Assembly: GCA_021647505.1 (NCBI GenBank)
Contig: JAKIUN010000004.1
Location: 1-64,000, forward strand
DNA from: Gammaproteobacteria bacterium
GTDB lineage: Bacteria > Pseudomonadota > Gammaproteobacteria > SZUA-152
Length of the DNA stretch: 64,000 nucleotides
Direction of reading: 5' to 3'
Below, one piece after another: positions 53,174 through 61,614 of this stretch. Numbering within the stretch: the stretch's first letter is position 1; each line of letters opens with the position of its first letter. The notes below the pieces were generated by a model. That model was not told the origin of the DNA, made no database searches, and saw only the letters and a list, made by a program, of their open reading frames with translations. Made by a program: the position numbers and the translations under genes.

Positions 53174-54943
53174 ATGATCTGGCGATACGGCACTATCATT
53201 CTCCTCACCTGGCTACTCGTGGCCTGTGAGGACGGCAAAGAAACCGCCACCATTGAGTCCATCCCCACGCCTCGGGAGGTCATCGAGAAACCGCTGCTGG
53301 TCGGTGACGTCGAAGCCGGCAAGGCCCTCGCCGCAGACTGCGCCACATGCCATGGCATGGACGGCGTGCTGGCTCAAAGCGGCTCCCCCTTCATTGCCGG
53401 ACTGGAGCAGGACTACCTGATCCGTTCCCTGCTAGCCTACGCCGACGGCTCACGAAAACACGACAAGATGAAGGCCATCGTCGACGCTCTTGGCCCCGAC
53501 AAACTGGCCGATGTCTCCGCCTATTACGCACAACTGGACACCCCCTGGCGCGGCGCCGTGCGGAGTACGCAATCCAAACTCACCCTGCAGGACAAACAGA
53601 CTATCGCCGCCGGAGCAAAGCTCGCCGAACGCTGTAACTCCTGCCACGGCGCTGACGGCAATGCCGCACGTTCGGACGTGGTGCCCCGCCTCGCCGGCAT
53701 GTCCCTGGAATACTTCATCCCCGCCATGGAAAGCTATTTCAACGGCAAGCGTCAGCACGGCATCATGAAACTGTTCAAGACATCCACCAACGAACGAGAT
53801 ATCCACAACCTTGCCGCCTACTACGCCACCCGCACACCGAAGATGGCCCCCCCTTCTCGCCATCACAAGGCAGACCCGGCCGCAGGCAAGGTCGTCGCCG
53901 CCACCGCCTGTGCCGGCTGCCACGGTTATGACGGCAACAGCCTCAACCCCTACATGCCCAACCTCGCCGGCCAGCCCATGGAATACCTAATCAAGGCCAC
54001 CAAAGACTACCGCGACGGGCGGCGCAAAGAAGTGCTGATGCAGGAACCCGTCAACCACCTGAGCAACAAAACCATTGCCAACATCGCCGCCTACTACGCA
54101 CACCAGCGGCCGCAAACACCACTCAGCGAAGGCCCCAATGACAGTGGCGCCTTCGACCCGCTGGCCGACGGCGCGAAGATCGCCGCCTCCTGTAACGGCT
54201 GCCACGGTGACCGCGGCAACAGCCAGAAGGCCGGCGTCCCCAGCCTCACCGGCCTGCACGAAAAATACCTGGTTACTGTCATCAAGGCCTACCAACGAGG
54301 CACCCGCCAGCACGACCTGATGCGTAAGCTGGTCTCCCACTTCAGCGACACCGATATCGAAAAAGTCAGTTTTTACTATGCCCTGCAGGAACCGGGAAAA
54401 CGGCAAAACACCGCCGAGGGCGACCCCGCCGCCGGCCACCGACTCAGCGAATCCTGTGCCGTATGCCACGGCGAAGGCGGCATCAGTAAAGACCCCTTCA
54501 CCCCCAGCCTAGCCGGACAGGACGCCCGCTACCTTGTCCACGCCACGCAAGCCTATGCCAGCGGCGTGTACCAAAACGACAAGATGCAGGCCCCAGCCCA
54601 GGCCCTCAGCGAGACCGAGATCCGCGACCTCAGTGCCTACTACGCCGCCCAGCCACCGCAGCGCTCGGAAACCTGGCCACCGGAGCCACCACAATTTCTC
54701 ATCAAAGAACGCTGCGACCGCTGCCACGGCGAACGCGGCTTCAGCACCCACCCCGGCAATCCGCGTCTGGCCGGACAATCCGAGGCCTACCTGATTCTCG
54801 CCATGCAGGAATATCAGGACGGCACTCGCACCAGCCAGACCATGCACGCCATGGCCGATGTGTTGAGCCTGTTGGAAATCAAGGCCGTAGCGGCCTATTA
54901 CGCCCGGCAGACAGCGGACGGAGAAGAAAACAGCGCCCCGTAA
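53174..54943 (+). CDS. Hexaheme lipoprotein of six tandem class I cytochrome c domains
   Basis: A 589-aa lipoprotein (LLVAC, Cys18). Six CxxCH motifs occur at about residues 56-60, 154-158, 246-250, 340-344, 428-432 and 514-518, all in the form CxxCHG. Each starts a repeat of 85-98 residues with PxLAGx, YL, a likely Met ligand (KHDKM, QHGIM, KEVLM, QHDLM, QNDKM, TSQTM) and an AYYA end. These look like c4/c553-type domains strung together, anchored in a membrane by the lipid. It would act as a periplasmic or outer-surface electron conduit, receiving electrons from the upstream membrane cytochrome (inference). Confidence 0.92.
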   Translation: MIWRYGTIILLTWLLVACEDGKETATIESIPTPREVIEKPLLVGDVEAGKALAADCATCHGMDGVLAQSGSPFIAGLEQDYLIRSLLAYADGSRKHDKMKAIVDALGPDKLADVSAYYAQLDTPWRGAVRSTQSKLTLQDKQTIAAGAKLAERCNSCHGADGNAARSDVVPRLAGMSLEYFIPAMESYFNGKRQHGIMKLFKTSTNERDIHNLAAYYATRTPKMAPPSRHHKADPAAGKVVAATACAGCHGYDGNSLNPYMPNLAGQPMEYLIKATKDYRDGRRKEVLMQEPVNHLSNKTIANIAAYYAHQRPQTPLSEGPNDSGAFDPLADGAKIAASCNGCHGDRGNSQKAGVPSLTGLHEKYLVTVIKAYQRGTRQHDLMRKLVSHFSDTDIEKVSFYYALQEPGKRQNTAEGDPAAGHRLSESCAVCHGEGGISKDPFTPSLAGQDARYLVHATQAYASGVYQNDKMQAPAQALSETEIRDLSAYYAAQPPQRSETWPPEPPQFLIKERCDRCHGERGFSTHPGNPRLAGQSEAYLILAMQEYQDGTRTSQTMHAMADVLSLLEIKAVAAYYARQTADGEENSAP

Positions 54944-55081
54944 GGGCGAGGCACGCCGAGAAAGCCCGTATTGATTAGGATGTTGCGCCAGACTCATGGC
55001 ACCCGTCTCTGTGGACACGCTGCGTGCCTCTTCGGAGCTAACTCCGAATTATTACAGATTTCGTCATTAAACCCACAGAGA

Positions 55082-55315
55082 TTAAATGACTGCATCGTGA
55101 CAATAGATGCGATGGGATGCCAAAAAATATGGCCAAGCAGATTGTTACAGGCGGTGGTGATTATGTTCTTGCGCTGAAAGGCAATCAAGGTGCTCTTTCG
55201 GAGCAAGTAAAAAGTTTTTTTAGGAAACCAATAAATCCAACTTCGAAGGTTACAATGTTGGCAACTACTCAGCCAAAAAAGACGAAAACCCATTAAAAAA
55301 ACAACAGGCTATGAT
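55082..55315 (+). pseudogene. ISAs1-family transposase remnant
   Basis: CIVTIDAMGCQK is followed, after a one-base shift in an A-run near 55122-55127, by NMAKQIVTGGGDYVLALKGNQGALSEQVKSFF. These are conserved motifs of ISAs1/H-repeat transposases. A further frameshift follows, and neither end of the element is intact. Confidence 0.8.
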
Positions 55316-55435
55316 ATAAGATTACTGTTATGGAAGCACGGCTCGATTTAAAAAGAACTCAGCACCTTTGAAAAAGAAGAACTGGCTGCACGTTGCATCA
55401 ACCTCGCAATTGACCTGTTATACCCAAGGCACTTC

Positions 55436-55458
55436 GTGGGCACATAAAACGTGCCCAC
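55436..55458. repeat. GTGGGCAC hairpin
   Basis: GTGGGCAC and GTGCCCAC form an 8-bp stem with a seven-base loop. It resembles the GTGGGC words at 4650 and 11670 and may end the minus-strand gene that stops at 55513. Confidence 0.6.
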
Positions 55459-55512
55459 CCTTCTACCGGTCTAATTCACCAGATATTTTTCTTTCCGTAT
55501 ATCACGCGTAGA

Positions 55513-56427
55513 CTACCTTGCTACGTTTGGCTGTAAAAACCCACCAATGACATGGCTTGCCAAGCATCGTCTTAGCTCATCATCCATAACCCAACCACAA
55601 TCACCATTACGTTGCGTTGAACAGCTTGCGCTATGGTAACAAGCGTACTCGGGCCGCCATTCACAGGTTGTAGTTACGTCAGTGTCCGCACATATCTGCC
55701 CAGAACACCCTGTTGGAAAGCACATTTTTTGTTTCGTACTTTCAACCTTTAGATAAAACTGGCTCGCGGTAATACCCTGCGCTGAACCACCTGAACCCGT
55801 CACCTCAATAAAGCGGCCTGCCATCATGAGTCCATCTCCTGAATTAGCAGCTTCCCGTGCTAGCGTGAGCTGTTCATCGTCTGTCTCAATCTCGCTTAAA
55901 TCGTAGTCTGCCAAGCTTTTTACAACATACTTATTGAGAATTTCTCCGTCATAGCTTGGGCAGGGGTCTATGATACAATGTATGCCGTTATCACTAACAT
56001 TAACAAATATACCACTGGGCGGCTGATCAGAGGCACTCAACCAAGCGTTGTCGATTATCAGCAAACCATAGTCAACAATACCTGCTAACCTCCCCTGGAT
56101 GAGAATTCTCGATTCTCTCATTGCCTGGCGAATTTCAGTAATCTGGATATCCGACAGACCAACAATATTAATTCTCTCCGCACCAACATAACACTCTTCT
56201 TTTACACTGCCATCGGGGCATTGAGATACGTCACGATTAACTGCTTTGACGAACCAACCACCACAAATGGGTGCAACACATTTTCTAAAGTCTGGCTTGA
56301 TCGTAAAATAAGTAATACCCAATGGAGATACCATCGGTGCAGGCTTAACATTTAAACCATCATTAACTGCATGAGCGGCAAAACTACTTAGAAAAAGAAT
56401 AACAAATATTAATTTTGATTTCCTCAC
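55513..56427 (-). CDS. Secreted protein with a C-terminal eight-cysteine cluster (DUF6748-like)
   Basis: A 304-aa exported protein: signal peptide ending AAHAV, an N-terminal domain with paired cysteines (KCVAPICGGWFVKAV), a middle domain with GRLAGIVDYGLLIIDNAW, and a C-terminal tail with exactly eight cysteines (CFPTGC, QIC, TTCEW, YACY, ASC, GDCGW, RRCL). The tail matches the eight-cysteine-cluster pattern of secreted proteins. It is AT-rich and stands alone between an IS remnant and the lipoprotein operon, so it may be acquired. Function unknown; the disulfides suggest an extracytoplasmic place. Confidence 0.78.
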   Translation of the reverse strand: MRKSKLIFVILFLSSFAAHAVNDGLNVKPAPMVSPLGITYFTIKPDFRKCVAPICGGWFVKAVNRDVSQCPDGSVKEECYVGAERINIVGLSDIQITEIRQAMRESRILIQGRLAGIVDYGLLIIDNAWLSASDQPPSGIFVNVSDNGIHCIIDPCPSYDGEILNKYVVKSLADYDLSEIETDDEQLTLAREAANSGDGLMMAGRFIEVTGSGGSAQGITASQFYLKVESTKQKMCFPTGCSGQICADTDVTTTCEWRPEYACYHSASCSTQRNGDCGWVMDDELRRCLASHVIGGFLQPNVAR

Positions 56428-56942
56428 TGTTCTCTCCTTAATAAATAAATTTTACGCTGTAAGGAAATATTGTAGTATCGCTGATAGTGATGTAAACCAC
56501 TCCCTTTTACGGGAGAGTCCGGATCAAGCCCGGGAAAACCATTGACAAATAAGAGTAATGCAACTCAAAAAAAATCTCTATATAGCCCTTAAACGCCCCA
56601 CCTATCCTATGAAATACCCACTTTAAGGATGTGTTTTGCAGCAAAGTAAAATTGCCGCGCTTCGTCTGACATATTGCCCAGCGCCGATGTTTTGGAGTTC
56701 GCTGCAAAGTACGCCTCACCCCAAAGCCGCACAAATTGACTCCACCCTCGAGGAGGGTGAGGCAGAGGTAGAAGTCTCTGTCCTGCCAGGGGGCAAAGAA
56801 CACCCGTTAATGCTGAGGTCTTTAGAGAGAGAGAAAGAGTAGCAACGAGCTACGTGGATAACGTTCAAATGATGGCATAAAAGGTAACACCTGCATTCCT
56901 GAGAACCTGCTGGGGTCTCCCCATAGCCAAGACAGAATCCGT
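56428..56942. other. Intergenic region without a recognisable gene
   Basis: 515 bp with short open frames of no family resemblance and small weak hairpins only. It separates the cysteine-rich protein from the lipoprotein operon. Confidence 0.45.
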
Positions 56943-57938
56943 TTAGCGCGCAAAACCCAGAATCACCGCCCTCAGCTCATCCTCCAGCGTGCGGTCAATG
57001 AGCTGCATCAGTCGCGGCTGCAACAATGCCTTTTCCTGCGCCGACACCTTCAGCGGCCAGCTAGCCGTGCCACGTACATTGTCACCACGATCCACCAGCT
57101 TCAATTCAAGGTTACCGCGCAGCCAGTACCAACTCTCACGCTGCGCCGCCGGCCCGGCAGAAAAACGGGTCTGCAACGTATAGAGCGCCTCTTCCTCGGA
57201 GCCGGTCATGAAGCCGGCCGCCGTCAGGCCGCCCGCCACCACCGAAGCTAAGGTGCCGTCATCGGCCTGCACGCGGATCTTCAGGCGTGATTGCAAATCC
57301 AACAACTCACCTTGCAAATTGGCCAACTTCCACTTCGGTGACACACCCTGCCCACCCCGGCCCACCACTCGCAGTACGCGCTGCAATTCGCTGCGCTGCC
57401 GCTGTTTATCAACGGCGCGCTGGGCGGAGGCAATCTTCTGCAACAGATCGTCCGTCTGTCGGGCACGTTCGATGGCCACGCGGGTCTGATCATCGAGGAG
57501 GGACATCTCATCGCGCAGACGACGCGCGGTCTCGGCCCGGTTAAGGCTCACCAGTACATGGATATCACCACTTTGCGGATTCTGCCAGGTGTCCGCTACC
57601 CGAGCGCCACGAATCACCTGCCGGGTGGAGGTCACGATGTCGCGCCCGGCGGCCTCACTGAATGTCTCAACCACCTCACCATCCTGTGTCTGGCGCTGGG
57701 CGCTGACCGTATCCCGGCTTTCCGCCACCACCTGTACTTCGATGTTCTTGGCCAGATCCGCACGGGCGCGATCCGTCGCCATATCACGTAACGATGCCTG
57801 ACCACGACCGACCAGGTATTGCGAAACCGGAAACTGGCTGCTCTTGCCGCTAATCCAGTCCGGTTGCGAGTCGGATCCGTCACCTGTCGATGCGCAGGCC
57901 GTCATCAGGCTCATTAGTGCCAGCAATACTATTCTCAT
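56943..57938 (-). CDS. LPP20-family lipoprotein, C-terminal gene of the lipoprotein operon
   Basis: A 331-aa lipoprotein starting MRIVLLALMSLMTAC (lipid cysteine about residue 15); an upstream frame start is rejected. The LPP20 domain (about 30-140, with YLVGRGQASLRDMATDRARADLAKNIEVQV in short parts) is followed by a coiled segment rich in Arg/Gln and a further C-terminal domain. It overlaps the COG3014-type gene by four bases. LPP20 proteins are outer-membrane lipoproteins of uncertain role. Confidence 0.85.
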   Translation of the reverse strand: MRIVLLALMSLMTACASTGDGSDSQPDWISGKSSQFPVSQYLVGRGQASLRDMATDRARADLAKNIEVQVVAESRDTVSAQRQTQDGEVVETFSEAAGRDIVTSTRQVIRGARVADTWQNPQSGDIHVLVSLNRAETARRLRDEMSLLDDQTRVAIERARQTDDLLQKIASAQRAVDKQRQRSELQRVLRVVGRGGQGVSPKWKLANLQGELLDLQSRLKIRVQADDGTLASVVAGGLTAAGFMTGSEEEALYTLQTRFSAGPAAQRESWYWLRGNLELKLVDRGDNVRGTASWPLKVSAQEKALLQPRLMQLIDRTLEDELRAVILGFAR

Positions 57939-59248
57939 GATCCTTTTCCTCCCCGGGTATGTGGTGAAATCCAGCGCCACGTCAAGTAGACCTTTTTGCC
58001 CGCCTCGATGGCCACCCCGGTAAATTGCTTCTGCGCCAATACCTGGCCGCCGTGTCCCAGCAGCTGCACTGAAACCTCATGCCGCCCCGGCGGCAGAAAC
58101 CGGCGCGCCAGATAGATACGTTGTGGCAGGGTGGACCAACTGCGGGTATCGGCCTGCTCACTGAGCATACCGGCAACATTGAGTAGCAGGCCCAATCCCT
58201 GATCACGCTCGCCGGCCTCCCTGACAGCCCGATACTTCACCACCGCTCGCGCCAGCGCACGAGCGGTGATCACAGGCATCTGTGCTTGTAGGGTTTTTAC
58301 AGCAATGACGTCGATGTCTTCCACCAGATCGGCAGCCACCATTTCATCGTCCGCCAACAGGCGCACCTCACCGACCGGCTGGGCCCTTGTCTCATAGCGT
58401 GGCAAGGCGACGCGCACCATCACACCCGCCTCGGGCGCTAAAATGGACATGGCTTCCTCGCGCTTGCGGGACGCCAGTCCGGTGCCGATGACCAGTACCA
58501 CCTCTCCCTTCTCTTGCAAAGCCGCTAATGAGGGCCACTGCTCAATGGCAAAGGCTTTGCGGTACTCGCGCAGCTCCTCCTTGAGGCCCAGGTGCCCGGC
58601 CATACGCAAAAGCGCCAAACCCAGGGAGTGCGGCGGTTTCACTCCCAGGTGTTTGCGGTATTTCTGATAGTCCTGGTAAGCCCTGCGGTAGGCAATCATG
58701 GCGTCACTCCATTCACCTTGCTGCTCGAAGACAAGACCACTCAGATAGCGGGCGAAGGCATCTTCCGTCTGCGTATCACCTTGGCCATCGGCCTGTAGGC
58801 TCAGCAACACGTCCAGCTGCAATACCTCGACCCGCGCCTCGTCAGGCATGTCCATCTGGAGATAATTCAGCGCTGCATAGACATGCAGCAGGGCGCGTTC
58901 GAAATCACTGCCGATATAGCTCTGCAGGGTATCATTGACGGTCAGCGCAATGGCCTGCTCTCTGACACTAATGGCATCCAGCTCGTCGATCAGTCGCTTG
59001 GCCTGCTCCAGTGTCTCATTGCTCTGTCGGTACTCACCCTGCATACGCAGCAGCATGGCACGGTTCAGCAGATACAGCACCTCGTCACGCTGGCCGTTGC
59101 CCCGGTTCTTTTCCAGCACCTGCAAGGCAGTTGAGGGATTCCCCGCGACCAGCTGTGCTTCGATGGCATCGAAACGCTGGCTGTAGCCGGCACACCCGGA
59201 AAGCAGCAGGGCCGCGCCCAGACACAGCCAGCCTCTGGCCCGTTTCAA
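57935..59248 (-). CDS. COG3014-type lipoprotein
   Basis: A 437-aa lipoprotein (LLLSGC, about Cys19) with helical TPR-like repeats in its first half (VLYLLNRAMLLRMQGEYRQSNETLEQ) and a second half with GLASRKREEAMSIL and LYLTWRWISPHT. The family has no assigned function. It is always found with LpoB and LPP20-type genes, as here. It lies ten bases after lpoB's stop. Confidence 0.83.
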   Translation of the reverse strand: MKRARGWLCLGAALLLSGCAGYSQRFDAIEAQLVAGNPSTALQVLEKNRGNGQRDEVLYLLNRAMLLRMQGEYRQSNETLEQAKRLIDELDAISVREQAIALTVNDTLQSYIGSDFERALLHVYAALNYLQMDMPDEARVEVLQLDVLLSLQADGQGDTQTEDAFARYLSGLVFEQQGEWSDAMIAYRRAYQDYQKYRKHLGVKPPHSLGLALLRMAGHLGLKEELREYRKAFAIEQWPSLAALQEKGEVVLVIGTGLASRKREEAMSILAPEAGVMVRVALPRYETRAQPVGEVRLLADDEMVAADLVEDIDVIAVKTLQAQMPVITARALARAVVKYRAVREAGERDQGLGLLLNVAGMLSEQADTRSWSTLPQRIYLARRFLPPGRHEVSVQLLGHGGQVLAQKQFTGVAIEAGKKVYLTWRWISPHTRGGKGS

Positions 59249-59258
59249 AAATAAATAG

Positions 59259-59864
59259 TCAGAAACGCAGTGAACGCTTATCGACGAACTTCTTGATCTT
59301 TTTCTGTCCCACCCAGACCTTGCGATTATCCGCCATGCTGATCAGGGTGAGATCAACCTGGTAAAACTTTACCTGTTTCTTACCCTCGGCATCGATGATG
59401 GTATTGATGGTGCCCTTAAGCATGAAGTCGGCGCCGGCCTCCTCCCCCATGACGTTACGGGTGCCCTCGCTGGAGTGCAGATCCTGATCCTTGCGCTCAC
59501 CACGCACTTCGCCACGCTCCGTACTCGACGCCACCACCTCGACATTGCCGGAATTGATCAGTGCACGCTCCATGTCGGCGACGAAGGTATTGACGTTGAT
59601 ATGCTCATGGCTGAGGTTGCGCACCTCGCCAACGATCACCACCGGCGGCTCACCACCGTGACTGCGGGTGTAGCGGTTGATCCAGGGACGCGATAATACG
59701 TCACGGATCATCTCTTCCGAGACCAGCCGTGAGTCGGTGTCGTTCCAGTTACCGCTCAGGTCGCGAACCTCTTCGCTATCGATACGCTCCACCTTGGTCG
59801 CGCAGGCGCTCAGGGCCACGGCCAGCAACAGTACCCACAGGGTTTTCATACGCTTCGACAACAT
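59259..59864 (-). CDS. lpoB: Penicillin-binding protein activator LpoB
   Basis: A 201-aa outer-membrane lipoprotein (LLLAVALSAC) of the LpoB/YcfM family. Motifs LVSEEMIRDVLSRPWINRY and VVIVGEVRNLSHEHINVN are typical. LpoB activates the glycan polymerase PBP1B. The ATG of MLSKRM at 59864 is chosen because GGAGGAG overlaps the stop of the preceding gene eight bases before it; an upstream start is unlikely. Second gene of the operon. Confidence 0.88.
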   Translation of the reverse strand: MLSKRMKTLWVLLLAVALSACATKVERIDSEEVRDLSGNWNDTDSRLVSEEMIRDVLSRPWINRYTRSHGGEPPVVIVGEVRNLSHEHINVNTFVADMERALINSGNVEVVASSTERGEVRGERKDQDLHSSEGTRNVMGEEAGADFMLKGTINTIIDAEGKKQVKFYQVDLTLISMADNRKVWVGQKKIKKFVDKRSLRF

Positions 59865-59868
59865 CCCT

Positions 59869-60441
59869 TTACTCCTCCTGCTTGGTGGCAATACGGTCAA
59901 AAATCTTGCCGCCACGGGTATCGAGATAGTCTTTCAGGCCCGAATTCATGGCCTCAACGCCTTCCAGGGTCTTCTTCACCTGATTCATATCCAGTTCGGC
60001 AATGGCATAGACCGTGTCCATTTTCTTATCACGCCAGTGGCCGATGATGCGCACACCGGTGAGGTTGATCTTGGTGATATTGTCGATCTGGCGTGACACG
60101 CTCTGCTCGGTGAAGCCCGCCTCATCGGCCTTGCCACTGGCGATATAGTCACGCGAGACGATCTCCATGTAGGACGACAGAATACGCGCAACCTCGGCAC
60201 GGGCACGATTGTCGGCGGTGGAGGTCTGCAGCGAGAAATCACCCAGCGGTGGTGCCAAGCCCACGCCGTGGAACAGACGGCCATCCTTGGTCTTAAGGAT
60301 ATTGGTGCCCTCATTGACCCAGTCCGGCGCCCCTTTGATGCCGAGATCACTCTCGACCGTGGTCTTGCTGGAACAGGCCGCCAGCAGGGCCAGCAAAACC
60401 AGCAGGGCAAAACCCCGCGACCATTGAATACGTGCGTCCAT
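59869..60441 (-). CDS. LPP20-family lipoprotein, first gene of the operon
   Basis: A 190-aa lipoprotein (LLALLAAC) with the LPP20 core LKTKDGRLFHGVGLAPP and FSLQTSTADNRARAEVARIL, and Ile/Val-rich strands after it. It overlaps or closely abuts lpoB, so it is co-translated. Together with the 331-aa LPP20 protein it brackets LpoB and the COG3014 protein. Confidence 0.87.
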   Translation of the reverse strand: MDARIQWSRGFALLVLLALLAACSSKTTVESDLGIKGAPDWVNEGTNILKTKDGRLFHGVGLAPPLGDFSLQTSTADNRARAEVARILSSYMEIVSRDYIASGKADEAGFTEQSVSRQIDNITKINLTGVRIIGHWRDKKMDTVYAIAELDMNQVKKTLEGVEAMNSGLKDYLDTRGGKIFDRIATKQEE

Positions 60442-60530
60442 ACCAACCTCCGAGCAGAAAAACTGTTCACAATAACCGGCAATAACAAATGATTGACAAG
60501 ATTACGCTGGCAACCCGCCTGCTGCAACGA

Positions 60531-60560
60531 AAAAGGCCGCCATGTCGAAACATGGCGGCC
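60531..60560 (-). terminator. Rho-independent terminator of the Sel1 gene
   Basis: GGCCGCCATGT (60535-60545) pairs with ACATGGCGGCC (60550-60560) around CGAA; on the minus strand TTTTT follows. It separates the Sel1 gene from the lipoprotein operon. Confidence 0.88.
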
Positions 60561-60588
60561 GGAAAACATTATCACTGGTGATATGTGG

Positions 60589-60957
60589 TTACTGATTCAG
60601 GCGGGCTTCCCAGTACTGCGCCAGCTGACTATCCTGCGGCAGACCGAACCAACCCTTGTCATAGGCTGCGGAAAGAAACTCCTGCGCATACTGACTACCG
60701 TTATCGGCCGCCCGGTGATACCAGCCCACCGCGCGCGCCTCATCGGCCGCCACACCCAGTCCCTTGTGATAGATCAGCGCCATGTTGAATTGCGCATTGG
60801 CGTCACCGCTCTCCGCCAGCGGCTGCCATTTGGCCACGGCTGTCACATAATCACCGGCCTCTGCCGCCAGGAAACCCTCATTGTAATCCTGTGCCTGCAG
60901 CGATCCCCCCATAGTGGCCAGAGCCATTGATGCGGCCAGTAAAATACCCTTCTTCAT
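60589..60957 (-). CDS. Sel1-repeat exported protein
   Basis: A 122-aa protein with a signal peptide (MKKGILLAASMALATMGGSLQAQ in part) and about two and a half Sel1/TPR-like repeats (AVAKWQPLAESGDANAQFNMALIYHKGLGV in short parts). Sel1 proteins are scaffolds for protein contacts. The ATG at 60957 opens the signal peptide. It has its own terminator, so it is probably expressed separately from the lipoprotein operon. Confidence 0.85.
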   Translation of the reverse strand: MKKGILLAASMALATMGGSLQAQDYNEGFLAAEAGDYVTAVAKWQPLAESGDANAQFNMALIYHKGLGVAADEARAVGWYHRAADNGSQYAQEFLSAAYDKGWFGLPQDSQLAQYWEARLNQ

Positions 60958-61032
60958 TCGTCGGTTTCCCCGTGAGTGGTTGTGATTACTCACGGTTATC
61001 GGCGCAAACAGCGGACTATTTCGTGATGCCGT

Positions 61033-61608
61033 TCACGGTTTTTCACCCCCCCACATCCAGCGCCGCAGGGCCGGTGCCGCACCTACCGCCCTTGCCGCCA
61101 ACGCACCCAGCAGCAGGCCGAAACCAGCACCTGCCAATACCTGGCCGGAATAATGCACACCGAGATAAACCCGCGATAGGGCCACCAGCACAGCTATCCC
61201 ACCCAGCACCAACCCCCAGCGCCAAGAGCGCAAAACCATACCGAGAAAGGCCGCGGTGAGAAAAAAATTGAGGGCGTGGTTGGAAGGCATACCGGTGGGC
61301 TTGAAGGCGCAGCCGACACGGAAGGGCTCCATCACCAGACGCACCCGTTCCGACAGCTCAGCACAGGGTCGCAGTTGGCCGAACAGGTGTTTGAGGCCGT
61401 TGCCGATGGCGTCACCCAGCAACACACAGACGATCAGCAACAACCACAGGCGCAGCCCGGCACGTCCCTCGCGGCGCCACAGGAGCCACAGGATCAGCAC
61501 CAGCAGCGGCAGGGAAAAGGTCTTCTTTTGAGAGATCCAGCCAAAAAAGACGTCCAGCACCGGACTGGCCCAGCCCTGGTTGACGGCCAATAGCAGGTCG
61601 AGACCCAT
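61033..61608 (-). CDS. PAP2-family membrane phosphatase
   Basis: A 191-aa inner-membrane protein with about six helices. The three PAP2 motifs are visible: KHLFGQLRP, PSNHALNFF and SRVYLGVHYSGQVLAG. Family members remove phosphate from undecaprenyl diphosphate or lipid A; the adjacent hldE (lipopolysaccharide heptose) favours a lipopolysaccharide or carrier-lipid role (inference). It lies 6 bp after the hldE stop. Confidence 0.87.
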   Translation of the reverse strand: MGLDLLLAVNQGWASPVLDVFFGWISQKKTFSLPLLVLILWLLWRREGRAGLRLWLLLIVCVLLGDAIGNGLKHLFGQLRPCAELSERVRLVMEPFRVGCAFKPTGMPSNHALNFFLTAAFLGMVLRSWRWGLVLGGIAVLVALSRVYLGVHYSGQVLAGAGFGLLLGALAARAVGAAPALRRWMWGGEKP

Positions 61609-61614
61609 CCCCGT

